This document shows positions 1-5,878 of a stretch of 7,185 nt of DNA, in pieces. Source of the DNA: Bryobacteraceae bacterium (GTDB taxonomy: Bacteria > Acidobacteriota > Terriglobia > Bryobacterales > Bryobacteraceae); the NCBI GenBank assembly GCA_030044325.1, contig JASHWA010000462.1:1-7185 (forward strand), given 5' to 3'. The position numbers were made by a program, and so were the translations under genes. Numbering within the stretch: the first letter of the stretch is position 1; the number at the start of each line of letters is the position of its first letter. Below the pieces are notes generated by a model. It searched no databases. It saw nothing but the letters and a program-made list of their open reading frames with translations, and had not been told where the DNA came from.

Positions 1-1290
1 CTCTATGCCGGCACCGACGACGGCAACGTGCAGATCTCGCGCGATGGCGGCGAAACCTGGAAGAACATCACCACTCATTTCCCGGGGATGCCGGGACGGC
101 GGTGGGTTAGCCGGATTGTCGCCTCACGCTTTGCCGAAGGCGTCGCCTATGTATCGTTTGACGGCCATCGCAACGAAGACTACGCTCCGCATGTTTACCG
201 TACCGCCGACTTCGGCGAAACGTGGTCGTCCATCCAGAGCGATCTGCCGCCAGCGAGTCCAGTGCGCGTGATTCGCGAGGACGTGAAGAATTCCGACCTG
301 CTTTTCGTCGGAACAGAACACGCCGCCTATGTTTCGATCGACCGCGGCGGGCACTGGGTGCGGCTGATGAGCGGTATGCCGACGGTTCCCATCGGCGACC
401 TGGTGATCCATCCTCGCGACGCTGATCTGATCGCCGGAACGCAAGGCCGCAGCGTCTACATTATCGATATTTCGCCGTTGCAGCAGCTCAACCGCAACGT
501 TCTCGCCGAAGACGTACATCTGTTCGATCCCAAGCCTGCGCTGGAGCTCACTCTGCGCGCGGAAACTCACGAGCGCGGCATGGGCGACAAGCGTTTCATC
601 GCGCGCAACCCGCCCGTCGCCGCAACGCTCAGCTATTACCTGAAGTCGGCAGTTTCGGAGGAAGTGAAAATCGCGATTTTAGATAAAGCCGGCCGAGTGG
701 TTCGCGAACTTCCCGGTACAAAGGAACGCGGAATCAACCGCGTCCAATGGGATCTCTGCTATCCTCCGCCGGCGGGACTGATGCGTCTGACCGACCAAGA
801 AGAGGGAGCCTTCAATGAAGGGGTAAAGGGTCCGCTGGCCGCACCGGGTGAATACACCGTGCAGCTCAGCGTTGGAGCACGCCGCTGGACGACGAATCTG
901 GCGGTGGAAGGAGACCCGATCGTGCATGTTTCCGATCAGGATCAGCAGAGGCTGCGCACGACGATCCAGTCGATTGTCGATGGGGAGGCCTTGAATGCGG
1001 ATGCGGGGCGCGCCGCGGATGCCCTGGTCCGCGTCCTGTCGCAGGCAGGCGGCGATCCGGCGGCTCAGAAACAGGTCACTGATTTGCGAAACCAATTCCG
1101 GCGGATCGGCCAGCGCCTCAATGCACTTTATAACGAAATCGACCCCTCGCCATTTTCACCCACGGTGACCGAGGCAAATGAGCTTGCGGCTTTGAATCGC
1201 GAACTGGACGCTGCGGCCGCGGCGCTGAACGATCTCATCGCGAAAGCACCGCCGGCGAATCCCTCAGTCGCGCCGGTTCGCAGACATTAG
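1..1290 (+). CDS. Sortilin/VPS10-type Asp-box (BNR repeat) protein, 3' part
   Basis: The frame is open from base 1, so the gene begins before the window; 429 residues are visible and it ends at a TAG. Asp-box repeats (S/T-x-D-x-G-x-T-W) are seen as SRDGGETW near residue 13 and TADFGETW near residue 68, with a degenerate copy, SIDRGGHW, near 112. These belong to the beta-propeller found in large bacterial 'glycosyl hydrolase, BNR/VPS10' proteins, which are usually about 1000 residues, exported, and abundant in Acidobacteriota. After the propeller (to about residue 185) comes a beta-sandwich-like region, then an Ala/Leu-rich helical tail that could form a coiled coil. The family's substrate is not established, and glycosidase activity should not be assumed. 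It converges with the broken capA-like gene and shows no functional link to the stress genes. Confidence 0.85.
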   Translation, partial: LYAGTDDGNVQISRDGGETWKNITTHFPGMPGRRWVSRIVASRFAEGVAYVSFDGHRNEDYAPHVYRTADFGETWSSIQSDLPPASPVRVIREDVKNSDLLFVGTEHAAYVSIDRGGHWVRLMSGMPTVPIGDLVIHPRDADLIAGTQGRSVYIIDISPLQQLNRNVLAEDVHLFDPKPALELTLRAETHERGMGDKRFIARNPPVAATLSYYLKSAVSEEVKIAILDKAGRVVRELPGTKERGINRVQWDLCYPPPAGLMRLTDQEEGAFNEGVKGPLAAPGEYTVQLSVGARRWTTNLAVEGDPIVHVSDQDQQRLRTTIQSIVDGEALNADAGRAADALVRVLSQAGGDPAAQKQVTDLRNQFRRIGQRLNALYNEIDPSPFSPTVTEANELAALNRELDAAAAALNDLIAKAPPANPSVAPVRRH

Positions 1291-1770
1291 AATCAAGACC
1301 TTGCGGAAAGCAGGGATCAAGACCGCAGGAGCAGGAGCCGATCTTCGAAACGCATGTGCGCAGATGGTCTCTGACAAGCCCGAGCGCCCCCAATCGAGAA
1401 CGTGATTGTTAGCCAGGACGCAGCAATCGATGCCCGCCGCACTCAAGCACGGAGTGTTCGCCGGGTGCATGCGATAGTTAATCCCCTTGCGCTCATAATC
1501 TCCGCTCGTGGTGATGCTCGCTTCGAGGTTTATGATCCGTGCGGCTGGCGCCGCTCGATCCAGTTCTTGCAGCGCGTCGCCCCAGATGTAAGAGAAGCTG
1601 GCTGGCTTGGGGATGTGCCCGCTGGCGCGCTCGGCCATGGCCACATATTCAAGCGCGGACTCGACGTAAGGCTCATATAGCGAGGGATTTGAAGGACACG
1701 GAAGAATCTGATCCACGCCTCTGCCCGTCATCACGTCGCCACACAGAAACAATGTTACCTGTTGAGCCAA
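1264..1770 (-). pseudogene. CapA-like metallophosphatase-fold gene, 3'-truncated and probably frameshifted
   Basis: The product resembles the N-terminal half of CapA/PgsA-like proteins (poly-gamma-glutamate capsule synthesis protein family, metallophosphatase-like fold). Clear motifs are LCGDVMTGRG (residues 9-18), RIINLEAS (78-85), INYRMHPAN (97-105) and LANNHVLDWG (119-128). Family members are about 300-400 residues; this ORF gives 168. After GLSET the frame reads unrelated sequence, while an adjacent frame reads KIGSCSCGLD, which fits the family's GIxTAGAGxD stretch. A frameshift near 1370 is therefore likely, with recognisable homology ending near 1316. The last codons overlap the 3' end of the convergent Asp-box gene. 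The start is a TTG at 1770, 26 bases after the upstream universal stress gene, so the two were probably co-transcribed. The distal half is absent and the product is probably non-functional. Confidence 0.7.
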
Positions 1771-1796
1771 AATGCGTTCTCAGTTTCCGTACCGTT

Positions 1797-2513
1797 TCAG
1801 ATACTGAGCACAGGACATGGCGACTCGCAGATAATCGAATAAGCGTTCTGATGTAAATGCGCGGCTAACCCGGTTTTGGAATGCCTTCCGATGATCGCGA
1901 GGTCCGCTCCAAATTCTCTGGCGACTTTCGAGACGGCGCCGGCCGGTCTCCCGAACTCGATTAGAATCTTCACGTTCGTTAGCGGGACGGATTGCAGCAG
2001 CGCCTCAATTCGCCTTCTCGATTCGGCCGCAAGTGCGGCCGTGTACTCCTCGTCGAGATATCGCACCGGCACCGACGCTTCCGGCGCCGGGATGGCGTGA
2101 ACGAGCGCCAGATCGACGCCATAATCCTGCGCCAGAAAGGCCGCCCAGCTCAACACGCAAGGTGCGTTTGCATCGAAATCGATCGCGCACACAATCTTCC
2201 CCACGCTGATCTTCTCGAGCACCGGCGCGCTCCCGGCGTGAACGTCCGTCCACACCGGACGATCCCAGTCGTGCAGGACCTTCGCCGTCACGGAGCCGAG
2301 GAGCAGGCGCCGGTAAAACCCGGGGCCGTGCGTCGGCATCATCACCCAGTCGGGCTGCCACTTGCGAGCCGTTTCAAGAATCAGCGTGGCGGGATCATCA
2401 CCGATTACACAGATGCGTTTCGTATGGATGTACTTCAATTCGTCGCTCAGGAACGACTCAAGCTGCACCCTGCGTTTGGGTTCCAACTCTTCGGCGAGCG
2501 TGTTGGCGGGCAC
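1797..2513 (-). CDS. Tandem universal stress protein (UspA family), N-terminally truncated
   Basis: Two Usp domains are visible. The first is partial: GDDPATLILETA near residue 38, then MMPTHGPGFYRRLLLGSVTA (59-78), which contains the ATP-binding G-x2-G-x9-G-[ST]-type signature, then RPVWTDVH. The second is complete, from KIVCAIDF (106) to SPCPVLSI at the C-terminus, with an IIGRHSKTG stretch near 207. Tandem family members of this kind are about 280-310 residues and start with a beta strand of the type ILVPxDFS. Here the only available start is a GTG at 2513, an in-frame stop lies at 2538-2540, and some 60-70 N-terminal residues (first strand and helix of domain 1) are missing. A shortened protein could still be made and domain 2 looks intact. 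Usp proteins bind ATP/AMP or dimerise during growth arrest. It lies 37 bases downstream of the YflT-domain gene, same strand. I treat it as a probable 5'-deleted gene. Confidence 0.75.
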   Translation of the reverse strand: MPANTLAEELEPKRRVQLESFLSDELKYIHTKRICVIGDDPATLILETARKWQPDWVMMPTHGPGFYRRLLLGSVTAKVLHDWDRPVWTDVHAGSAPVLEKISVGKIVCAIDFDANAPCVLSWAAFLAQDYGVDLALVHAIPAPEASVPVRYLDEEYTAALAAESRRRIEALLQSVPLTNVKILIEFGRPAGAVSKVAREFGADLAIIGRHSKTGLAAHLHQNAYSIICESPCPVLSI

Positions 2514-2550
2514 GCTCTTTGACGGCGGACTTGGCGATCACAAGGACTGC

Positions 2551-3018
2551 CTACCAGACAAATACGCAAGCGCCGTCCGTTTGCTGACGAAGACGTCCGG
2601 CCAGGACCGGATTCTCTCCTGTGGGAGTCATGCCGGCGTGGCCGACACGGGGCAAGCGCGGTTCTGCACCGATGGCCTCGGCAACTCCCACCGCGCCACA
2701 GCGGTTCATGACGCCCACCGCCGCGTCCACCTTCGTATCCTCATCCGAACCTGTTGCAAAAATCAGGGCTCCCCCGCGCCGCAAACCAGCAACATACGCC
2801 TCGATTTCGGTTTGCGTCGCGCCGACTCTGGACAACTCCCTTCTCAAATCAACCTCGAAATCAAGGCGCGGAAAGCTCATTACCCCATTGATCTCGAAGG
2901 TGGCGGGTTCCTTTAAGCTTCGAACCTCATTGCGTGGAAAGCCCAGGGCTTCAATTTGACGAATGGCGTCATCCATGCCGCGGGTATCCTGAAACAATCC
3001 GACCGCAGTCTTGGGCAT
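2551..3018 (-). CDS. General stress protein with YflT-type domain
   Basis: This is an intact 155-residue cytosolic protein. The N-terminal part (residues 1-110) matches the heat-induced stress protein YflT / general stress protein 17M-like domain: KTAVGLFQDTRGMDDAIRQI at the start, LGFPRNEVR near 25, GVMSFPRLDFEVDLRREL near 45-62, EAYVAGLRRGGALIFATG near 73-90, and VMNRCGAV near 103. The tail, with MTPTGENP, AGRLRQ and a final CVFVW, follows a pattern I associate with soil-bacterial homologues. An upstream extension to 3108 is open but the ATG at 3018 is preferred: AAGAAGGG (minus strand, 3025-3032) sits six bases upstream and family proteins begin MPKTAVG. The biochemical function of the domain is unknown; it is associated with general stress. 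A candidate sigma-54 promoter lies about 90 bases upstream. The gene probably led an operon with the universal stress and capA-like genes. Confidence 0.8.
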   Translation of the reverse strand: MPKTAVGLFQDTRGMDDAIRQIEALGFPRNEVRSLKEPATFEINGVMSFPRLDFEVDLRRELSRVGATQTEIEAYVAGLRRGGALIFATGSDEDTKVDAAVGVMNRCGAVGVAEAIGAEPRLPRVGHAGMTPTGENPVLAGRLRQQTDGACVFVW

Positions 3019-3024
3019 ATGATT

Positions 3025-3032
3025 CCCTTCTT
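3025..3032 (-). promoter_or_regulatory. Ribosome binding site of the YflT-domain gene
   Basis: Minus-strand AAGAAGGG, six bases before the ATG at 3018. It decides that start over the longer open frame reaching 3108. Confidence 0.7.
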
Positions 3033-3107
3033 CGAACTTGTTCCTAACAACCTTGAAGTCAGGCAGACCCCGCGGAACCGCTTGATCGCCGACGTCACTT
3101 ATTGGCA

Positions 3108-3124
3108 TGCACTTGCGGTACCAG
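3108..3124 (-). promoter_or_regulatory. Candidate sigma-54 promoter for the YflT-domain gene
   Basis: The minus strand reads CTGGTACCGCAAGTGCA, against the sigma-54 consensus YTGGCACG-N4-TTGCW. GG and GC have the required ten-base separation, and about 10 of 13 consensus positions match by hand count. Predicted transcription start is near 3097, giving a leader of about 80 bases before the ATG at 3018. GG-N10-GC alone arises by chance often in GC-rich DNA, so support comes from the flanking matches and from similar sites before neighbouring genes. Confidence 0.4.
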
Positions 3125-3157
3125 CTTCCGAAGCTTGCAAGAGGCTTCAGTTGGCCA

Positions 3158-3348
3158 TGTTACACGGTCAATCTGGATATCGAGCACGGCCTGGTCGCCT
3201 GGATGGACCTGGACCGCACGCCGGCCAGCCGCGACCTGCTGGCCGGCTTTGAGGGTTCGTCCCGTTTCGCACCGTTGCGGCGCCCCACAGCGAGGCCGAG
3301 GTGCGGCGATTGATGGACACCAGCGAGGCCGTCCTGAGTCTCAGCTGA
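3158..3348 (+). pseudogene. Unrecognised 3' gene fragment with one frameshift
   Basis: Two overlapping frames look coding, with high G/C at third codon positions. From 3158 the frame gives TVNLDIEHGLVAWMDLDRTP then ASRDLLAGF. From about 3253, in the frame two bases later, it gives GFVPFRTVAAPHSEAEVRRL then MDTSEAVLSLS and a TGA at 3346-3348. The join at about 3250-3253 fits a one-base loss or two-base gain. No plausible start exists: upstream the frame enters the promoter region of the divergent YflT-domain gene, so this looks like the last ~60 codons of a gene whose 5' part is gone. I do not recognise the family. Its final bases abut the truncated end of rtcB at 3341, marking a junction between two broken convergent genes. 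Confidence 0.4.
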
Positions 3349-3649
3349 GCAGCGTGCGCACGCCGCAGGAGATGTCGAAGCCCACGCCACCGGCCGAAAC
3401 GACGCCGCCTTGCTCCGGGTCGAACGCCGCGACGCCGCCGATCGGGAAACCGTACCCCCAATGCGCATCGGGCATGGCATAGGCGGCCTTCTCGATGCCA
3501 GGCAAGCTCGCGACGTTCGTGATCTGCTCGTAGACCTTCCCGTCCATCTTGCGAATCAGCTCCGGACTCGCGTAGAGAACCGCGGGAACCCGCATCATAC
3601 CCTGCGGCTCAATGCGCCATTCGAACTCGCGGATGCGCTTCGCTTCCAT
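3341..3649 (-). pseudogene. rtcB: RNA-splicing ligase RtcB, N-terminal fragment
   Basis: The 102 codons match the start of RtcB, the Mn/GTP-dependent ligase that joins RNA 2',3'-cyclic phosphate (or 3'-phosphate) ends to 5'-OH ends in tRNA splicing and RNA repair. Hallmarks are AYAMPDAHWGYGFPIGGVAA (residues 56-75) and GGVGFDISCGVR (87-98), including the Asp (92) and Cys (95) of the DxxCG metal site. The family is about 400-480 residues. Here a TGA follows GVRTLLS, and all later metal-binding histidines and the guanylylated histidine region are missing, so no ligase can be made from this copy. The ATG at 3649 is three bases after the archease stop, the end of a tight CBS-archease-rtcB operon. 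Downstream sequence reads as a different gene on the other strand, indicating deletion rather than a point nonsense mutation. Confidence 0.85.
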
Positions 3650-3652
3650 GCC

Positions 3653-4093
3653 TCACACGTCCACCACGCACTGCGCGATCCATTCGCCCTGCGCGTTGCG
3701 GCCCACCGACAGACTGGTGTACGTCGCGCCCTTAACTTCGACGGCAGGCTCATGCCGCGCGACATTTACTTCTTCGCCCCAAGCTTTGCCATGCAGGCGA
3801 TCCCCTTGAATATGCACCTCCAACCGCCCGAACAGGACCGAATGAACGGCCATCTCATGGATCAGCGCATTCAGCCAATCCACCGGCGACGTTTCCCGGT
3901 TCGGAACCTCGCAATCGACTTCGATCATGCGCCGCGACGCGATAATCGCGGGGTTCGTGACGACTGCCGTAAGAGCCAGCGCCGCCTGCTCAAAGGCCTG
4001 TTCTTCGCTTTGGCCGATCCCCCGAATCCCAATATCGGCCCCATGCGTAAAATGCTGCCATCGGGCTGGGTCTTTTCGTGTCAAATCGCGCAC
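3653..4093 (-). CDS. Archease, RtcB-activating protein
   Basis: This is an intact 146-residue protein. Archease promotes guanylylation and multiple turnover of the RNA ligase RtcB, and its gene commonly sits beside rtcB. Family marks are FTHGADIGIRG (residues 15-25; conserved H-x-x-D metal-site stretch), QAFEQAALALTAVV (32-45), VDWLNALIHEM (71-81), HGKAWGE (101-107), EVKGATYTSLSV (119-130) and the WIAQCVVDV terminus, so it is complete at both ends. The start is a GTG directly following the TGA of the CBS-domain gene (minus-strand TGAGTG at 4091-4096), with GGAG just upstream, which suggests translational coupling. Its partner gene begins three bases after its stop but is truncated, so this archease is now orphaned in this window unless another rtcB exists. 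Confidence 0.9.
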   Translation of the reverse strand: MRDLTRKDPARWQHFTHGADIGIRGIGQSEEQAFEQAALALTAVVTNPAIIASRRMIEVDCEVPNRETSPVDWLNALIHEMAVHSVLFGRLEVHIQGDRLHGKAWGEEVNVARHEPAVEVKGATYTSLSVGRNAQGEWIAQCVVDV

Positions 4094-4543
4094 TCAACTC
4101 CGGAGCTCGAGTTCCCGCTTCTGTTCCCTCGAAATCAGCTTCGCCAGCGCACCCAGTTCTTCGGCCAGCAGTTCGATCAGGTCATCGATCGTTACAATGC
4201 CAACCAGGACTCCGTTGGCGCTGACAATGGGAAGCCTTCGAACGCCCTTCGAGCGCATTTTTTCCATCGTTTCAAACAGACCGTCTTGCTCCTGCGCCAC
4301 CGCAAAATCTTGATTCATGATGTCGTCCACCGAGATCCCGGAGGGGTCCAGGCCCTGCGCCAGGACCTCCAGGACAATATCTCTGTCGGTGACGATCCCC
4401 ACCGGTTTGAGGTCAGCCTTGGCCTGATCGGTGACGATCACGTCGCCGACGTGATACCGGCGCATGAGTTTAGCGGCATTCTGAACCGAGGTGCCGCGCG
4501 GCGCCACCACGGTTTGACGGGTGCAGAGTTCTCCAACCGGCAT
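4094..4543 (-). CDS. Two-CBS-domain protein
   Basis: This 149-residue soluble protein consists almost wholly of a CBS pair (Bateman module). CBS1 spans about residues 5-63 and ends PVGIVTDRDIVLEVL (47-61); CBS2 spans about 72-130 with GVRRLPIVSANGVLVGIVTI (100-119) and DDLIELLAEEL. The GIVTxxD pattern in each repeat is where adenosyl ligands (AMP, ATP, SAM) are usually bound. Stand-alone CBS pairs act as energy-state sensors; ligand and partner cannot be told from sequence. The C-terminus (LISREQKRELELRS) is charged. The ATG at 4543 is chosen over an open frame to 4711 because AGGAGG lies five bases upstream and the extension reads through promoter sequence. It is the first gene of the operon with archease and rtcB. 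Confidence 0.85.
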   Translation of the reverse strand: MPVGELCTRQTVVAPRGTSVQNAAKLMRRYHVGDVIVTDQAKADLKPVGIVTDRDIVLEVLAQGLDPSGISVDDIMNQDFAVAQEQDGLFETMEKMRSKGVRRLPIVSANGVLVGIVTIDDLIELLAEELGALAKLISREQKRELELRS

Positions 4544-4548
4544 AAATA

Positions 4549-4554
4549 CCTCCT
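4549..4554 (-). promoter_or_regulatory. Ribosome binding site of the CBS-domain gene
   Basis: Perfect minus-strand AGGAGG, five bases before the ATG at 4543. It is the strongest ribosome binding site in the window and fixes the start. Confidence 0.8.
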
Positions 4555-4572
4555 GGGCTTGGAATTGACCGG

Positions 4573-4589
4573 TGCATGCGTGCGGCCAA
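4573..4589 (-). promoter_or_regulatory. Weak candidate sigma-54 promoter for the CBS-archease-rtcB operon
   Basis: The minus strand reads TTGGCCGCACGCATGCA. TTGGC and TGCA are at the correct sigma-54 spacing (GG-N10-GC), but the -24 box lacks the usual CAC; about 9 of 13 positions match. Predicted start near 4562, about 20 bases before the ATG and just ahead of the AGGAGG. The call gains weight because E. coli rtcBA is a known sigma-54 operon activated by RtcR. Confidence 0.35.
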
Positions 4590-4595
4590 AAGCAG

Positions 4596-4652
4596 CTTCG
4601 GTCTGACGATTGCACGATTTCTCTACTCCGGTATCCGCAGGCATGACCGAAG
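4596..4652. repeat. 8-bp inverted repeat in the divergent CBS/hibernation-factor intergenic region
   Basis: CTTCGGTC at 4596-4603 and GACCGAAG at 4645-4652 are perfect reverse complements separated by 41 bases. The left arm overlaps the weak plus-strand -24 element. It could be a regulator half-site pair or chance; the long spacer makes a hairpin terminator unlikely. Confidence 0.25.
4598..4614 (+). promoter_or_regulatory. Weak candidate sigma-54 promoter for the hibernation-factor gene
   Basis: The plus strand reads TCGGTCTGACGATTGCA. The -12 element TTGCA is perfect and GG lies at the correct spacing, but the -24 element is poor (about 9 of 13). It is back to back with the candidate on the other strand at 4573-4589. 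Predicted start near 4625, leaving a leader of about 74 bases before the ATG at 4699. Confidence 0.25.
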
Positions 4653-4698
4653 TCGCATGGCCGGAATACTCCCGAATTCAAGGGCTGGGAGAATGACG

Positions 4699-5358
4699 AT
4701 GACATTACCACCTCAAATCACGATTCGAAACATACAGCCGGTTCCCAATCTTGAGCCGGCCGTGTCGAAGGAAATCGCGGTTCTCGAACGGTTTTTCCAT
4801 CGCATCATGAGCTGTCGCGTCATGATCGAGGAGGCCGGAAACAGGGGATTCGGCGGTTCCTACCACGTGCGGATCGATCTTGGCGTCCCCAACGAGGAAT
4901 TGGTCGTCGAACGGCTGCCTACTCTTCATAAGCGACTCCAGGAGACAGAAGCTTCAAAGAAAACGAAACAATCCGAGGTCAAGAGAACGCGCCGCGACGT
5001 GCGCCGGGCAATTCACGAAGCTTTTCACGAAATGCGCCGCCGTTTGCAGGATTATACGAGACGCCTGCAGGGCCAGACAAAACGGCACGAGGCTGAATTC
5101 GCGGCGAAGGTCGCGAGGTTATACGAGGATCACGGTTTTCTCGAAACCTTCGATGGACGAGAGATCTATTTTCACCGGAACAGCGTTCCGGACGGACACT
5201 TCAAGAGATTGCGGGTCGGAAGCGAGGTTCATTTTGCGGAAGAGACCGGAGAAAAAGGTCCACAGGCGAGCACCGTCAGACCGCTCCATATTGGCACCCC
5301 GCCGTCGGCCTCCCTGCTTGATGTTTTCCGTCGCGGAATCGTAAATCTTCATGAATGA
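4699..5358 (+). CDS. HPF/RaiA-type ribosome hibernation factor with C-terminal cold-shock-like domain
   Basis: The 219-residue protein has an HPF/RaiA domain at about residues 5-120: QITIRNIQPV, ERFFHRIMSCRVMIEEAG, SYHVRIDLGVPNEELVVER, and a basic, helix-rich AIHEAFHEMRRRLQDYTRR. Residues 74-100 form a lysine/arginine-rich insertion. A cold-shock-like OB domain follows at about 135-196: HGFLETFDGREIYFHRNSV, LRVGSEVHFAEETGEKGPQA, STVRPL. The first domain binds in the 30S decoding cleft and silences or protects ribosomes; the second should bind nucleic acid. I prefer the ATG at 4699, seven bases after GGGAG, over the ATG at 4693, which is almost on top of it. Residues 197-219 are odd: they are the exact antisense of conserved nrdJ codons, so the native C-terminus was replaced at a junction near 5286. 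Both folded domains appear complete and the protein is probably functional. Confidence 0.88.
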   Translation: MTLPPQITIRNIQPVPNLEPAVSKEIAVLERFFHRIMSCRVMIEEAGNRGFGGSYHVRIDLGVPNEELVVERLPTLHKRLQETEASKKTKQSEVKRTRRDVRRAIHEAFHEMRRRLQDYTRRLQGQTKRHEAEFAAKVARLYEDHGFLETFDGREIYFHRNSVPDGHFKRLRVGSEVHFAEETGEKGPQASTVRPLHIGTPPSASLLDVFRRGIVNLHE

Positions 5359-5779
5359 GACCGGACCCGACGAACACCCTCCGGTGGAACTGACCGGATC
5401 GCCGGCGGGCCGCAAACGAGAGAACCAAAACCCTATTCCGCCGCCAGTCCGCTGGTCATTGCCGCGTCGCGCAGTGTCCCGAAGATCGATTCCATGGTGT
5501 CTTCAATGGGGAGGACAAAGCACGCCGAGAGCTGGCCGAGAGCCGTCCCTGCATTCATCAGAGTCGGCGAGTTCGGCAGGAAATCGAGGCTATTGAGCAT
5601 TCGATGAAAGCGTTCTTCCCAATACCGTGCGTCTGCGGCCGTTCCGAACAGCAACTCGGCTGGGGAGATCGCGCGAGCGACTCGCTCAAAAAGCTGTTCC
5701 GGTGTCTCGATCACCTCACCGCGAGCACCGCGACGCAAATAACGACCTCTAAGACGCGATGTGCGTTTTCAGTTAGCAT
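5287..5779 (-). pseudogene. nrdJ: Class II (B12-dependent) ribonucleotide reductase, 5' remnant with two frameshifts
   Basis: Three consecutive minus-strand frames rebuild about 164 N-terminal residues of the adenosylcobalamin-dependent reductase that makes deoxynucleotides without oxygen. From the ATG at 5779: MLTENAHRVLE. After a one-base loss near 5745: RYLRRGARGEVIETPEQLFE through LDFLPNSPTLMNAGTALGQL, SACFVLPIEDTMESIFGTLR and DAAM. After a second one-base loss near 5455: QRTGGGIGFWFSRLRPAGDP, SSGPVSFMKIYDSATENIKQ and GGRRRGANM. The sequence then switches at 5286/5287 to the antisense of the hibernation-factor gene. The full enzyme is roughly 700-1200 residues, so most of the barrel, including the catalytic thiyl cysteine region, is gone. 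Order and reading direction are preserved, which argues for a real decayed gene rather than chance similarity. Confidence 0.85.
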
Positions 5780-5811
5780 TCGGGTGGCTTAAACGTACCG
5801 TTGTTAATTTG

Positions 5812-5828
5812 TGCAGCCAGAGTGCCAA
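5812..5828 (-). promoter_or_regulatory. Strong candidate sigma-54 promoter upstream of the nrdJ remnant
   Basis: The minus strand reads TTGGCACTCTGGCTGCA. The -24 element TTGGCAC is perfect and CTGCA fits the -12 element with one mismatch, with GG-N10-GC spacing; about 11 of 13 positions match. Predicted start near 5801, about 22 bases before the ATG at 5779. No clear ribosome binding site is seen in that short leader. Confidence 0.5.
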
Positions 5829-5834
5829 CTTGGC
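5824..5834. repeat. Palindrome GCCAACTTGGC formed by two -24 elements
   Basis: Perfect 5-1-5 inverted repeat. The left arm is the TTGGC of the minus-strand promoter and the right arm the TTGGC of the plus-strand promoter, so the palindrome is explained by two promoters facing away from each other with adjoining -24 boxes. Confidence 0.6.
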
Positions 5835-5846
5835 TCCTCAGTTGCT
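5830..5846 (+). promoter_or_regulatory. Strong candidate sigma-54 promoter reading toward the short ORF and polX
   Basis: The plus strand reads TTGGCTCCTCAGTTGCT. It has TTGGC at -24 and a perfect TTGCT at -12 with GG-N10-GC spacing; about 11 of 13 consensus positions match. Predicted start near 5857, followed by GGAGG at 5864-5868 and the ATG at 5879. It shares its -24 region back to back with the minus-strand promoter. Confidence 0.5.
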
Positions 5847-5878
5847 CCTTTTAAATTTAAACCGGAGGCGAATTATCA

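Noticed and set aside
124..1095. Minus-strand open frames (124-570 and 679-1095)
   Set aside because: They lie antisense to the Asp-box protein and have no domain signature.
1992..2916. Plus-strand open frames (1992-2522 and 2362-2916)
   Set aside because: They are antisense to the universal stress and YflT-domain genes; the composition is typical of shadow frames.
3410..4606. 398-codon plus-strand open frame
   Set aside because: It is antisense to archease, the rtcB fragment and the CBS gene, all with clear family motifs. It is histidine/arginine-rich, lacks a recognisable domain and has no good ribosome binding site. Long antisense frames are expected in GC-rich coding DNA.
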